A stretch of 61,999 bases of DNA from Fusobacterium sp. (GTDB lineage: Bacteria > Fusobacteriota > Fusobacteriia > Fusobacteriales > Fusobacteriaceae), in assembly GCF_032477075.1 (NCBI RefSeq), contig NZ_JAWDXO010000020.1, positions 1-61,999 on the forward strand, written 5' to 3'. Each line of letters begins with the position of its first letter. The stretch's first letter is position 1. The translations under genes were made by a program, and so were the position numbers. The notes under the pieces were generated by a model. That model made no database searches. It was given only the letters and a program-made list of their open reading frames with translations, and was not told where the DNA came from. Positions 26,598-35,589 of the stretch are shown here, piece after piece.

Positions 26598-27956
26598 ATG
26601 GCAATTAAGAGAGAATACGGACAGGAACAACCATATACTCCACTGGGGATATTTAAGCTGAGGCTGCCTTTTATCCATTATAAATGGGAATGGTCAGAAG
26701 CTATGCAGGCAATACTTATGTGTGCTACTTGTCTTGGTGCTATTCCTATATTGACAGAACATCTTGGAATATCTTTTGAGCTTGCATGGTCTATGGTAAT
26801 AATAAATGGAATACTATACAATCTTCATGCTCTTCTTGGAGATCCAGTAGTACCTGGTTGGATAACTCCTTCTATTCCTTTGACAATAGTTTATCTTTCT
26901 AAATTTACTATTGGATTAGACAGAATACATGCTCTTATAGCATTACAGATATTAGTTGCATGTATATTTATAATAATGGGGATAACAGGACTGGCTGGAA
27001 AACTTATGGGAATAATACCAGTATCTATTAAATCCGGAATATTATTGGGAGCAGGATTTGCAGCAGTGGTTGGGGAATTTAGTGCAAAAGGAAGATTTAA
27101 TCTTTATCCTATATCAATAGCTTTTGGAGGATTGTTCTCTTTTTACCTTCTTTTCTCAGTAAAATTTAGAGATTTAAGAAAAAGAAATAAACTGGCAGAT
27201 GCCTTTGGTAAATATGGAATGCTTCCAGCAATTTTTTTGAGTATAATAATAAGTCCATTGGTAAAGGAACTTCCATTTCCTAAAATAGAAATAGGATCAG
27301 TTATAAAAATACCTGAAATTGGAAATATATTGAGAGAGGTTAGTATATTTGGTGTAGGAATTCCTAAAATGGCATTTTTTATAAGTGCTGTACCTATGGC
27401 AATAATGATATATATAATTGCATTTGGAGATTTTGTTACAAGTAGTGCCTTGATAAATGAAGCTGATGAAGTAAGGCAGGATGAAAAAATAGATTTTAAT
27501 TCTAATCGTTCTAATCTTATCAGCGGACTTAGAAATATAATTCAAGCAGTATTAATTCCATATGTTCCTATGTGCGGACCATTATGGGCAGCAGTTACGG
27601 CTTCTGTTTCACAGAGATATAAAGAGGGAAGAGAAGCTATGGACTCTATATATGGAGGGGTAGGAACATTTAGAATAATGACTTGTGTATCAGTTGCATT
27701 GATACCAATAGTTTCATTAGTACAGCCTATACTTCCAGTGGCGCTTTCTCTTACTATGTTAGTTCAGGGGTATATCTGTACAAGACTTGCTATGTCTATG
27801 TGTGAATCTGAACTGGATATGGGAATAGCTGGAGTAATGGCAGCAGTACTTGCAACAAAAGGAGCAGCATGGGGAATGGGGATAGGTATTATTCTTCATC
27901 TACTTCTTGCAAATGTAAAAAATAAGCAAGTTAAAGCAGCAGAAGTTCAAGAATAA
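26598..27956 (+). CDS. SLC23/NCS2-like permease, substrate unknown
   Basis: This 452-residue inner-membrane protein has about 12-14 hydrophobic segments and weak similarity to the nucleobase-ascorbate (NCS2) fold, including an early PVVPGWITPSIPLTIVYL stretch and an acidic central segment (FGDFVTSSALINEADEVRQDE). It lacks the classical nucleobase motif in recognisable form. Its place third from a CoA-transferase suggests uptake of the operon's substrate, such as 4-hydroxybutyrate, 4-aminobutyrate or another short acid, rather than uracil or xanthine. AGGAGGGG precedes ATG. Confidence 0.65.
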   Translation: MAIKREYGQEQPYTPLGIFKLRLPFIHYKWEWSEAMQAILMCATCLGAIPILTEHLGISFELAWSMVIINGILYNLHALLGDPVVPGWITPSIPLTIVYLSKFTIGLDRIHALIALQILVACIFIIMGITGLAGKLMGIIPVSIKSGILLGAGFAAVVGEFSAKGRFNLYPISIAFGGLFSFYLLFSVKFRDLRKRNKLADAFGKYGMLPAIFLSIIISPLVKELPFPKIEIGSVIKIPEIGNILREVSIFGVGIPKMAFFISAVPMAIMIYIIAFGDFVTSSALINEADEVRQDEKIDFNSNRSNLISGLRNIIQAVLIPYVPMCGPLWAAVTASVSQRYKEGREAMDSIYGGVGTFRIMTCVSVALIPIVSLVQPILPVALSLTMLVQGYICTRLAMSMCESELDMGIAGVMAAVLATKGAAWGMGIGIILHLLLANVKNKQVKAAEVQE

Positions 27957-27967
27957 GGAATCTAAAC

Positions 27968-28204
27968 ATGGAGATTAGATTTTGTGGAGGCTGTAATCCA
28001 TTATATAATAGAGAAAAATTATATGAAAAACTAAAATTTTTAACATTAAATGAAGAAGTTATAATAATATTGAATGGTTGCCAAAGAGGATGTGTAAAAA
28101 TTTTAGAAAATAAAAATGTGATAAATGTACAGGAATGGCTGGTACATACAGGTAAATTTGATGAAGAAGAAATATTGAAATGGATAATGGGAAAAGTAAA
28201 ATAA
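27968..28204 (+). CDS. Small cysteine protein with CGGCNP motif
   Basis: The 78 residues start MEIRFCGGCNPLYNR and later have LNGCQRGC, giving a CxxC (Cys6, Cys9) and CxxxC (Cys38, Cys42) pair likely to hold a metal ion or Fe-S cluster. I recall related CGGCNP openings in small proteins near anaerobic acid-degradation genes, but no function is known to me. It begins 11 bases after the permease stop and closes the operon; a hairpin follows at about 28208-28268. A cluster-assembly or sensing role for the dehydratase is possible but unproven. Confidence 0.6.
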   Translation: MEIRFCGGCNPLYNREKLYEKLKFLTLNEEVIIILNGCQRGCVKILENKNVINVQEWLVHTGKFDEEEILKWIMGKVK

Positions 28205-28207
28205 TGT

Positions 28208-28268
28208 GAGAGGGATATTTCCAGAGTTAAATCCCAGCAGGCTTTGGAAGTATCACTCTCTATTTTTA
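28208..28268 (+). terminator. Probable intrinsic terminator of the 4-hydroxybutyrate operon
   Basis: GAGAGGGATA pairs imperfectly with TATCACTCTC across a loop of about 35 bases, followed by a T-rich tail. Confidence 0.55.
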
Positions 28269-28405
28269 ATTGTTTTATTTTCTGTAATATTTTTTTATGA
28301 AATAGAAATATTTTTGATTGATTTTTTTCATATATTATATAGATTTTTTTCTGTATATTATTTATAATATAAGAAGTAAGAGCTTGCAGCATAAAGGAGT
28401 ATAAT

Positions 28406-29569
28406 ATGGAAATAAGATATGGAAATGAGAATGATAGAATAAAAGCTGAATATATATGGAAAGAATGCTTTACAGACAGTGAAAACGAAGTTAATTTTTA
28501 TTTTAATGAAATATATAAAAAAGAGAATTTCTTACTATTGGAAGATGGTAATAATGAAATAAAAGCTTCACTTCATGAAAATCCATATGAAATAATAATA
28601 AATAACGAAAAACTTTCATCATTTTATATAGTAGGAGTAGCTGTTTCACCTCAATATAGAGGTAGAGGATATATGGGAGAGCTTATAAGATATAGTTTGA
28701 GAAATGCCAAAGAAAAAGGACTGGATTTTGTTTTTCTCAGTCCAATAAATACTGAAATATATAAAAAATATGGGTTTGGATATATGAGCAGTCTGGAAAA
28801 ATATACTATATCTATAGAAAATATACCTTTTGACAAAATAGATGGAGCATATAAAATAAAGAAAGTATACGATGAAAGGAATCTCTATGAAGATTTAACA
28901 AAAGTATACAATAAAAAAATGAAAGATAATTTTGCATATTTAAAAAGAGACGAAAGTTATTATAAAAGAAATTTAAAAGAGATAGAAAATGAAAATGGAG
29001 ATATTTATATATTTTACTTTGGAATTGAACCAGCTGGATATATTTCATTTTACAAAAGAGAAGAAAATATTGAAATAAGAGAATTTTTTGGACTAGATAG
29101 AAAAGTAACTGAATCAATGTATGCTTTTATAAAAACATATAAAGAGTATTATTCTGAATTAAGAATGAAAGCTCCTATTTGCAGTAATATGAATTTTTAT
29201 ATTCATAATCAAGTGTCTATGAAAAAGAATCAATTTCCATTTATAATGGGAAGAGTAGTCAATGCAGAAAATATGCTGAAAAGGCTTCATATAAAAGATA
29301 TTGAGTTGAAAATATCTATTGTTGATAAAATAATAGAGGAAAACCATGGAGTATATGAAATTACTTCAGATGGTAATCTTATTAAGAAAAAAGAGACAGA
29401 GTATGATATGGAAATAGATATATCAGATTTTAATCAGCTGATATTTGGATATTTTTCTCTGGAAGAAATGCTGGAACTGGAAAGAGTAAAAATAAATACA
29501 TTAGAGAAAACTGAAGAAATAAAAAAGATATTTCCTAGACAGAAAGTCTATATTCAGGAATATCAATAA
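28406..29569 (+). CDS. GNAT N-acetyltransferase, Eis-like
   Basis: The 387-residue cytoplasmic enzyme has a GNAT domain with the acetyl-CoA pyrophosphate-binding segment VGVAVSPQYRGRGYMGELI near residues 77-95, a second GNAT-like middle region and a C-terminal part resembling the sterol-carrier fold of Eis proteins. Relatives acetylate amines of varied substrates, including aminoglycosides; the native substrate here is unknown. AAAGGAG precedes ATG. Monocistronic, ending at the hairpin at 29570-29614. Confidence 0.8.
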   Translation: MEIRYGNENDRIKAEYIWKECFTDSENEVNFYFNEIYKKENFLLLEDGNNEIKASLHENPYEIIINNEKLSSFYIVGVAVSPQYRGRGYMGELIRYSLRNAKEKGLDFVFLSPINTEIYKKYGFGYMSSLEKYTISIENIPFDKIDGAYKIKKVYDERNLYEDLTKVYNKKMKDNFAYLKRDESYYKRNLKEIENENGDIYIFYFGIEPAGYISFYKREENIEIREFFGLDRKVTESMYAFIKTYKEYYSELRMKAPICSNMNFYIHNQVSMKKNQFPFIMGRVVNAENMLKRLHIKDIELKISIVDKIIEENHGVYEITSDGNLIKKKETEYDMEIDISDFNQLIFGYFSLEEMLELERVKINTLEKTEEIKKIFPRQKVYIQEYQ

Positions 29570-29614
29570 AACAAAAAAGCTGGCAGGTTTTATATGACTG
29601 TCAGCTTTTTTGTT
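29570..29614. terminator. Bidirectional intrinsic terminator
   Basis: AACAAAAAAGCTGGCAG pairs with CTGTCAGCTTTTTTGTT, with A and T runs on both sides. Confidence 0.85.
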
Positions 29615-29712
29615 AATAAGTAAAAATTAAAATACTTTTAAAAAGAAAGGATTTGTATAATCATTGTATAATAACTTATTAAAAAAGTCAACAATTATTT
29701 TTAAAATATTTT

Positions 29713-30288
29713 TTATTTATTTCCTATTATGATTTCATTAAGAGATAATTTAGGAACAAAGTGGTTATTGAGAGTATCTCTATAATATTTTGTATCTTTA
29801 TTTTCTGCTGCTACTATTTTAACCTTATCTTTTGGTTCTCCTAAAGCAAGAATAAAATAGGATTTGTATTTTTCTGGAAGAGCAATTATTCTTTCTACCT
29901 CTTTTTTATTATAAGCTCCAATAATACATCCACCAAATCCCATTTCAGAAGCACATAAAAGCATATTTTGAGAAGCTATTCCCATATCAAAATGCAATAG
30001 AGATTCAGAAGTCTGAGTAAGAGGATCACAGGCACAGAGAATAACATAAGCTCTTGGAGATTCTTCAACTACAGGATTCCAGCTGACAGCAGCAGCCCAT
30101 TTAATTTGTTCAAATATTTCATCACATAATTTTTTGTCAGTAACACAAAAAAATCTTATAGATTGTGAGTTCTTAGCTGAAGCACCAAGTCTTGCTCCCT
30201 CAACTATTTTAGATAATTCAGTTTTTGTTAATGGTTTGTCAGTAAAACTTCTGTGTGAACGTACATTTTCTAAAGCCTTTAAAATCAT
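29713..30288 (-). CDS. Nitroreductase family protein
   Basis: The 191-residue FMN enzyme has the family's RSHRSFTDKPLTKTELSKIVEGAR opening, with the arginines that contact the FMN phosphate, and GFGGCIIGAYNKKEV in the C-terminal half. Family members reduce nitro compounds, quinones or flavins with NAD(P)H; the substrate here cannot be told. It lies 24 bases behind ruvC on the same strand and is probably cotranscribed. TTAGGAGGG precedes ATG. Confidence 0.88.
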   Translation of the reverse strand: MILKALENVRSHRSFTDKPLTKTELSKIVEGARLGASAKNSQSIRFFCVTDKKLCDEIFEQIKWAAAVSWNPVVEESPRAYVILCACDPLTQTSESLLHFDMGIASQNMLLCASEMGFGGCIIGAYNKKEVERIIALPEKYKSYFILALGEPKDKVKIVAAENKDTKYYRDTLNNHFVPKLSLNEIIIGNK

Positions 30289-30312
30289 AACACCCTCCTA
30301 AGTTTATTTATT

Positions 30313-30885
30313 TTATCTGTTTAAAATAAGGTCTCTGTATTCTTTAGCAGTAAGCTTTTCTTTTGGCAAAGCTTTTGTACTGATAGTAGAAGCTAAAGTC
30401 TTTCCAAAATAGTTGCTGTTTAATGAATTTATATGAGTGATAGCTATGGCTAATGCATCTGCTGCATCATCAGGCTTTGGGAGTTCTTTCATGCCTAAAA
30501 ACTTTTGAACCATAAGCTGTACCTGTTTTTTTTCAGCTTTTCCATATCCAGTTATTCCAGTTTTAACTTGTAAGGGAGTATACCCATGTATCTTTAATCC
30601 ATTCTGTTTTCCGCATAAGAGGAGGACACCTCTAGCCTGGCCAACTGAAATTACAGTTTTGTTATTTTTAAAGAAAAAAAGTTCTTCTATTGCCATATGC
30701 TGTGGGTTATATTTTTTTATGAGATTACCAAGTTTTTCATAAATTTGACAAAGTCTTTCTTCCATAAGAGTATCTTTATCAGTATAAAAACATCCATAAT
30801 CTATTACTTTAAATTTACTTTCTTCATAATCAATTACACCAAATCCCACTATTGCTGTTCCTGGATCAATTCCCAGTACTCTCAT
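30313..30885 (-). CDS. ruvC: Holliday junction endodeoxyribonuclease RuvC
   Basis: RuvC cuts Holliday junctions together with RuvAB. The 190 residues include the catalytic acidic residues: Asp7 in VLGIDPG, the Glu of AIEELFFFKN, and the C-terminal Asp pair in PDDAADALAIAITH. The length is slightly more than the usual 170-175, from a C-terminal tail ending KEYRDLILNR. AGAGGTGA precedes ATG. It is the first gene of a two-gene unit with the nitroreductase; ruvA and ruvB are not adjacent. Confidence 0.96.
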   Translation of the reverse strand: MRVLGIDPGTAIVGFGVIDYEESKFKVIDYGCFYTDKDTLMEERLCQIYEKLGNLIKKYNPQHMAIEELFFFKNNKTVISVGQARGVLLLCGKQNGLKIHGYTPLQVKTGITGYGKAEKKQVQLMVQKFLGMKELPKPDDAADALAIAITHINSLNSNYFGKTLASTISTKALPKEKLTAKEYRDLILNR

Positions 30886-31029
30886 TAAAAATCACCTCTC
30901 TAATTAAAGTGTAACATATTTGATTTTATTTTTCTATTAAATAAAAAATATAAAAAAAAATAAAGGAATCTTTTCAATTATATAGTATATGTTTTATGTA
31001 AAGTATAACTTAAAAAAGGGTGGTAAAAA

Positions 31030-31812
31030 ATGCTGGATATTTCTGAATATATAAAAGACATAAGTCTATATCCCCTTTTGACACCTGAAGAAGAAAGGGA
31101 TATTTCAATAAAAGCAAGAGCTGGAGATAAGGATTCTCAGGAAAAATTAGTGACATCCAATCTCAGACTGGTTATCAGTATAGCTAGAAAATATACAAAT
31201 GTAGGAATACCAATACTTGATTTAATACAAGAAGGTAATATGGGGTTGATAAGAGCTGTTGAGAAATATGAGCCAAACAAAAATATAAGATTTTCTACTT
31301 ATTCCACATTCTGGATAAAACAGAGTATACTTAGATATATAACATCAAGCAGGGGACTTATTAGATTTCCTTCATATATATATGATGGCATATCAAGAAT
31401 GAAAAAATATGTACAGGATTATAAAAATAAAAATTCACATTTTCCTTCTATTGATGAGATATGCAGCAGTCTGGATATGAAAAAAAAGGAGGCTGAAAGA
31501 TATATTGAAGTATTAGAAAAGGGAAATGGAATAGGAAATGAAATGTATGGAGAAATAGCAGAATACTGCAGCAATATAATTTATGATGATACTTTTGAAG
31601 ACAAAGTTATTGCTAAAAATTCAAAAGCTGATTTAATGAAAAAAGTAAATAAACTTCCACCAAAAGAAAGAGAGGTTCTAATATATAGATATGGATTGCT
31701 GGATGAAAAAGTACTTACTTTAGGGGAAATAGGAGAGCGAATGAATCTTACTAAAGAGAGAATAAGGCAGATACAATTAGAGGCAATTGGTAGACTAAGA
31801 GAAACATTATAA
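31030..31812 (+). CDS. Sigma-70 family RNA polymerase sigma factor (group 2-like)
   Basis: The 260 residues contain region 1.2 (YPLLTPEEERDISIKA), region 2 with the RpoD-like core (NLRLVISIARKYTNVGIPILDLIQEGN and FSTYSTFWIKQSI), region 3 and region 4 (LTLGEIGERMNLTKERIRQIQLEA). The long region 1.1 of the primary sigma is absent, so this is a second, non-primary sigma factor close in type to RpoD. Regulon unknown; no anti-sigma gene is adjacent. GGGTGG precedes ATG. A terminator follows at 31830-31864. Confidence 0.9.
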   Translation: MLDISEYIKDISLYPLLTPEEERDISIKARAGDKDSQEKLVTSNLRLVISIARKYTNVGIPILDLIQEGNMGLIRAVEKYEPNKNIRFSTYSTFWIKQSILRYITSSRGLIRFPSYIYDGISRMKKYVQDYKNKNSHFPSIDEICSSLDMKKKEAERYIEVLEKGNGIGNEMYGEIAEYCSNIIYDDTFEDKVIAKNSKADLMKKVNKLPPKEREVLIYRYGLLDEKVLTLGEIGERMNLTKERIRQIQLEAIGRLRETL

Positions 31813-31829
31813 AAAAATAAAAATTATAC

Positions 31830-31864
31830 AATGGGTGTTTTATAACTTAAAACCCCATTTTTTT
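31830..31864 (+). terminator. Intrinsic terminator of the sigma factor gene
   Basis: AATGGGTGTTTT pairs with AAAACCCCATT, followed by TTTTT. Confidence 0.8.
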
Positions 31865-31908
31865 GTACCATTATGGAGAAAAATAGTAAAGTTTAAAAGC
31901 AAAAACGA

Positions 31909-31937
31909 TTGACAGATACTGTTAAAAATTATAGAAT
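31909..31937 (+). promoter_or_regulatory. Sigma-70 promoter of the M23 peptidase-bactofilin pair
   Basis: TTGACA (31909-31914), 17-bp spacer, TAGAAT (31932-31937). Confidence 0.7.
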
Positions 31938-31989
31938 CATTAGTGTGTGTCGAAATAACAAATCAGTATGAAAAGGGGAAGAAATACAT

Positions 31990-32883
31990 TTGAAAAATAG
32001 ATTTTATATAAGTATAACTGACTTCAGAGGAGTAAAATGCTATTCTTTTGATAAAATAATAAAAAAATATCTTTTTGTAGTTGGAAGCCTTTTCTTTACA
32101 GGACTTGTTTTGCTTGTAATAATGATCTTTGTCTTGAAAGATAAAGTAGATGAATACAGCTATTTCAAACTTGAAAATGAAAAACTTTACACTCAAATAG
32201 AAGAAAATAGAAGAAATCTGGAAGAAAAAAATCTAGAACTTGAAAATATAAGTGAGAAAATAACAGAGATTGAAAGACTTATGGGAGAAGATACTGTTGC
32301 TAATTCAGTAAATCTTAATGAGATTGAAAGATTAGATTTGACTAAGTTAAATATAATAGATAAGAAATATCTTCTTCAAATGATTCCCAACGGGAATCCG
32401 ATAGCACCATTTAAAGGATATTCAAGTGGATTTGGAGGAAGATTCCATCCTGTATTAGAACAGAGAAAATTTCATTATGGATTGGATTTTGTAGCTAAAG
32501 TAGGTACAGATATATTGGCACCTGGAGATGGTATAGTAGAGTATGCAGGCTTTAATTCAGGTGGTTTTGGAAATCTTATTATACTATCACATAACTTTGG
32601 ATTTAAAACATATTTTGCTCATCTAAATGAGATAGATGTAAGTGTGGGAGATTTCATAACTAAGGGAACTGTAATTGGAAAATCAGGAAATACTGGAAGA
32701 TCAAGTGGCCCTCATCTGCATTATGAAATACACTATCTTGGAAAAAGGATGGATCCAAAGAATTTTGCAAAATGGAGTCTAGAGAATTATGACTATATAT
32801 TTAAAAACGAAAAGGGGGTAAAATGGCAATCTTTAATAGAAATGACAAAGTTGCAGACACAGATTATTCAACAAAAGAATTAA
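31990..32883 (+). CDS. M23 family membrane-anchored peptidoglycan endopeptidase
   Basis: The 297-residue protein has a cytoplasmic N-terminus, one membrane segment (about 30-55: KYLFVVGSLFFTGLVLLVIMIFVL), a periplasmic coiled coil (about 60-100) and a LytM/M23 zinc peptidase domain from about 140 with the motif HYGLDF and the second zinc site HLHYEI. It should cut peptide cross-links in the cell wall. Start: TTG at 31990 after AGGGGAAG. Its last 61 bases overlap the bactofilin gene in another frame; an M23 peptidase paired with a bactofilin is a known cell-shape module (LmdC-BacA type). Confidence 0.9.
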   Translation: MKNRFYISITDFRGVKCYSFDKIIKKYLFVVGSLFFTGLVLLVIMIFVLKDKVDEYSYFKLENEKLYTQIEENRRNLEEKNLELENISEKITEIERLMGEDTVANSVNLNEIERLDLTKLNIIDKKYLLQMIPNGNPIAPFKGYSSGFGGRFHPVLEQRKFHYGLDFVAKVGTDILAPGDGIVEYAGFNSGGFGNLIILSHNFGFKTYFAHLNEIDVSVGDFITKGTVIGKSGNTGRSSGPHLHYEIHYLGKRMDPKNFAKWSLENYDYIFKNEKGVKWQSLIEMTKLQTQIIQQKN

Positions 32884-33260
32884 CTAAAGTATCTCAGGGA
32901 ACTTCATTCACAGGAGATGTAGTAAGTGAATGTAATCTGCTTATTGATGGGGAAATCAATGGAAATATACTTTCAAAAGCATCAGTTACAATTGGAGCTA
33001 AAGGGAAAGTAGAAGGTAAAATAGCAGCTTCAAAAATTATTATAAGCGGTTTTTTCAAAGGAGAATTAGAAGGGGAGACTGTTGAACTTTCATCTACAAG
33101 TAATGTAATAGGGGATATCATCAGTGACAAACTTGTAATAGAAGATGGAGGAAACTTTGAAGGATACAGCAAGAAAAGAAAATCCAATGAATATCTGAGC
33201 ATGAAAGAAGATGAAGAAGAAAAAGTAAACTCATATGATGACAAAGAAGAAGATGAATAA
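32823..33260 (+). CDS. Bactofilin, polymer-forming cytoskeletal protein
   Basis: The 145-residue protein has the central right-handed beta-helix of bactofilins (about 25-120: GTSFTGDVVSECNLLIDGEINGNI, then GKVEGKIAASKIIISG) between flexible ends; the tail is strongly acidic (MKEDEEEKVNSYDDKEEDE). Bactofilins polymerise without nucleotide and position wall enzymes. The start, ATG after AAAAGGGGGTAAA, lies 61 bases inside the end of the M23 gene, so the two are translationally linked and the products very likely work together. Confidence 0.92.
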   Translation: MAIFNRNDKVADTDYSTKELTKVSQGTSFTGDVVSECNLLIDGEINGNILSKASVTIGAKGKVEGKIAASKIIISGFFKGELEGETVELSSTSNVIGDIISDKLVIEDGGNFEGYSKKRKSNEYLSMKEDEEEKVNSYDDKEEDE

Positions 33261-33269
33261 TCAAACATT

Positions 33270-33300
33270 AACAGGTGATATTTTTTATCACCTGTTTTTT
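33270..33300 (+). terminator. Intrinsic terminator of the bactofilin gene
   Basis: AACAGGTGATA pairs with TATCACCTGTT, followed by TTTT. Confidence 0.88.
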
Positions 33301-33305
33301 GTGAA

Positions 33306-33332
33306 ATAAAAAAGGAGTGAGAAATTCACTCC
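33306..33332 (-). terminator. Intrinsic terminator of the TSUP permease gene
   Basis: On the minus strand GGAGTGA and TCACTCC form a 7-bp stem followed by a T run. Confidence 0.8.
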
Positions 33333-33342
33333 AGTAATATAT

Positions 33343-34056
33343 TTAGTTAAGAAGGAGATTCAAACCGCTAATTACGCTTATAATAACAATGAATTTTTCG
33401 AAAATACTCTGATTCATTTTTCCCACTATAAATCTTGCTATAAATATACCAATAAAGGTTGTAGGAATAGCAAATACACCTCTTGAGAGAGTAAATAAAT
33501 TAATATTTTTTAAGAAAAAGAAATAGAGTAGAAATTTTGAAAAGTTAACTATGAAGTAAAACCAAGTTCTAGTCCCATAAAATTTTTCTTTATCTAAATC
33601 GATATTTAAAAGATATATGCTCATAAGAGGACCAGAAACATTTCCTATGAAAGAAGAAAATCCTCCAAGAAAACCAAAGATATGACTTAATTTTGAAAAA
33701 TTGACATTGAGACTTTTCAATAAAGTAAGAATACCTATTGTTAATATGATTATTCCCATACTTTTTTTGAAAAATTCATCAGAAATATTGTTACCAAAAA
33801 TTACAGCAACTATCATTCCAAGTACTGTCATTGGAAGTATTTTTTTCAGTGTTTTTAAATCCAGTTCTTTTCCATATAAATAAAGCATAGTTAGGTCAGA
33901 AATAACTACAGGGATAATAATAATACCAGCAGAGGTTTTTCCTCCATAAAGTGAAGCAAGCAGTGGAGAAAAGATTAACGCAGTTGGGATACCAAGTTTA
34001 CTGAATCCAGTTCCAATTCCAAGGATAATCATTCCAAAAATCTCAATAGATGTCAT
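33343..34056 (-). CDS. TSUP (TauE/SafE) family permease
   Basis: The 237-residue integral membrane protein has about seven hydrophobic segments and two related halves, typical of TauE/SafE proteins that export or import sulfite, sulfonates or other organic anions. Visible landmarks are GIGTGFSKLGIPTALIFSPLLAS near the start and GFLGGFSSFIGNVSGPLMSIYLL in the middle. The substrate is unknown. Start: TTTGGAGG lies before ATG at 34056; an in-frame ATG at 34086 lies upstream of that site. Divergent from the CNNM/CorC gene. Confidence 0.85.
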   Translation of the reverse strand: MTSIEIFGMIILGIGTGFSKLGIPTALIFSPLLASLYGGKTSAGIIIIPVVISDLTMLYLYGKELDLKTLKKILPMTVLGMIVAVIFGNNISDEFFKKSMGIIILTIGILTLLKSLNVNFSKLSHIFGFLGGFSSFIGNVSGPLMSIYLLNIDLDKEKFYGTRTWFYFIVNFSKFLLYFFFLKNINLFTLSRGVFAIPTTFIGIFIARFIVGKMNQSIFEKFIVIISVISGLNLLLN

Positions 34057-34193
34057 AAGAAAGCCTCCAAATATTTCAATATGCAATATTAATAAAAATA
34101 TGATATAATTTTATATAGATAAATAATGAAATTATACGTACTTTATAGTTATTTTAACACAAAAAAAATCAAAAAGATATAAAGAAGATTAAG

Positions 34194-34223
34194 TATTATG
34201 TAAATAATATTATTTACATAATA
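34194..34223. promoter_or_regulatory. Perfect 30-bp palindrome upstream of the CNNM gene
   Basis: The sequence from TATTATGTAAATAAT to its exact reverse complement ATTATTTACATAATA occupies 34194-34223, ending just before the AGGAGAG ribosome binding site. It could be an operator; no T tail follows. Confidence 0.5.
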
Positions 34224-34240
34224 AAGTTAGGAGAGATATT

Positions 34241-35578
34241 ATGAGTGTTTTTTTAAAAATTATTTTACTTATTATTTTAATATTAATGAGTATTTTCCTG
34301 TCTATGAGTGAAATATCTCTTGCTTCTGCAAGAAAGATGAAGCTTCAGATAATGATAGAAGAAGGAGATGAAAATGCTGAAAAAGTACTTAGAGTACAAG
34401 AGACTTCAGGGAACTTTTTTACAGCTATTCAAATAGGTATAAATGCTATTGCAATATTAGGTGGTATAATTGGAGATAATATAGCAGGACCGTGGGTAAT
34501 ACTTTTTATAGAAAAATGGATACCAAAACTTGCTGGAAATGCGTCCATGATAGGCAGCATAATATCATTTCTTATAATAACAGGAATGTTTATTGAATTT
34601 GCAGATTTGATACCAAAAAGATTAGCAATGGTAGCACCAGAGACAATAGCAATACATATAATCAATCCTATGTTAGTTTTGATGTGTATACTGAAACCTT
34701 TGATATTTATATTTAATGGAACTGCTACTTTTATTTTTAAATTATTTAAAATACCTTTGACAAGAAATGATATTATAACATATGATGACATATTTGCAGT
34801 AGTTGATGCAGGAGCAGAAGCTGGAGTAGTTCAAAGAAAAGAACATTATTTGATAGAGAACATATTTGAATTGGACACCAGATGGGTTTCTTCAATAATG
34901 ACCACTCGAGATGAAATAATATATTTGACTTTAGAAGAAGGAGAAGAAAGTATAAAGGAAAAAATAGCTAATTATCCTCATTCTAAATTTTTAGTATGTC
35001 AAAATGAGATAGATACAATGCTGGGATATGTAGATTCTAAGGATATCCTTCCTAGAATCTTAAAAGGTGAAATGAGTGGACTTCATGATATACAGGAAAT
35101 ATGCAATCCCAATCTTCTAATAATTCCAAATACCTTGACATTATCAGAAGCTTTGGATAGATTTAATGAAGCAAGAGATGATTTTGCTATAATATTAAAT
35201 GAGTATGGACATGTAGTAGGACTTGTAACATTAAATGATGTGGTAAATACTCTCATGGGAGATATAGTTTATCAGGATCAAAATGAACAGCAAATAATTT
35301 CAAGAGGTGAAGGTTCTTGGCTTATGGATGGAGTAACTCCTATTGAAGATGTAAAAAAGGTACTGGATATTGAAAAATTTCCAGAAGAAGATACATATGA
35401 AACAATAGCTGGATTTATGATGTATATGTTGAAAAGTATTCCTAAAAAGGCTGCTATGGTAAAATTTGAAAATTATACTTTTGAAGTTGTAGATGTAGAT
35501 AACTTTAAGGTTGATCAGTTATTAGTTACAAAAAAAGCGGAACAGGAAGAAGAGTTAGGAAATATAAGTCTTGAATAA
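34241..35578 (+). CDS. CNNM/CorC-like membrane protein (hemolysin-C family)
   Basis: The 445 residues have an N-terminal DUF21 membrane domain with about four segments (to about residue 190), a pair of CBS domains (about 205-335, EEGEESIKEKIANYPHSKF onward and VVGLVTLNDVVNTLMGD) and a C-terminal CorC_HlyC domain. Family members move or regulate Mg2+ or Na+; the hemolysin label is historical. AGGAGAG precedes ATG. A terminator with stem GACCACTC follows. Confidence 0.88.
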   Translation: MSVFLKIILLIILILMSIFLSMSEISLASARKMKLQIMIEEGDENAEKVLRVQETSGNFFTAIQIGINAIAILGGIIGDNIAGPWVILFIEKWIPKLAGNASMIGSIISFLIITGMFIEFADLIPKRLAMVAPETIAIHIINPMLVLMCILKPLIFIFNGTATFIFKLFKIPLTRNDIITYDDIFAVVDAGAEAGVVQRKEHYLIENIFELDTRWVSSIMTTRDEIIYLTLEEGEESIKEKIANYPHSKFLVCQNEIDTMLGYVDSKDILPRILKGEMSGLHDIQEICNPNLLIIPNTLTLSEALDRFNEARDDFAIILNEYGHVVGLVTLNDVVNTLMGDIVYQDQNEQQIISRGEGSWLMDGVTPIEDVKKVLDIEKFPEEDTYETIAGFMMYMLKSIPKKAAMVKFENYTFEVVDVDNFKVDQLLVTKKAEQEEELGNISLE

Positions 35579-35589
35579 TAATTAAAATA

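Noticed and set aside
27931..28392. 153-codon open frame on the minus strand
   Set aside because: It covers the CGGC gene and a terminator, with low-complexity translation and no binding site; the plus-strand gene is better supported.
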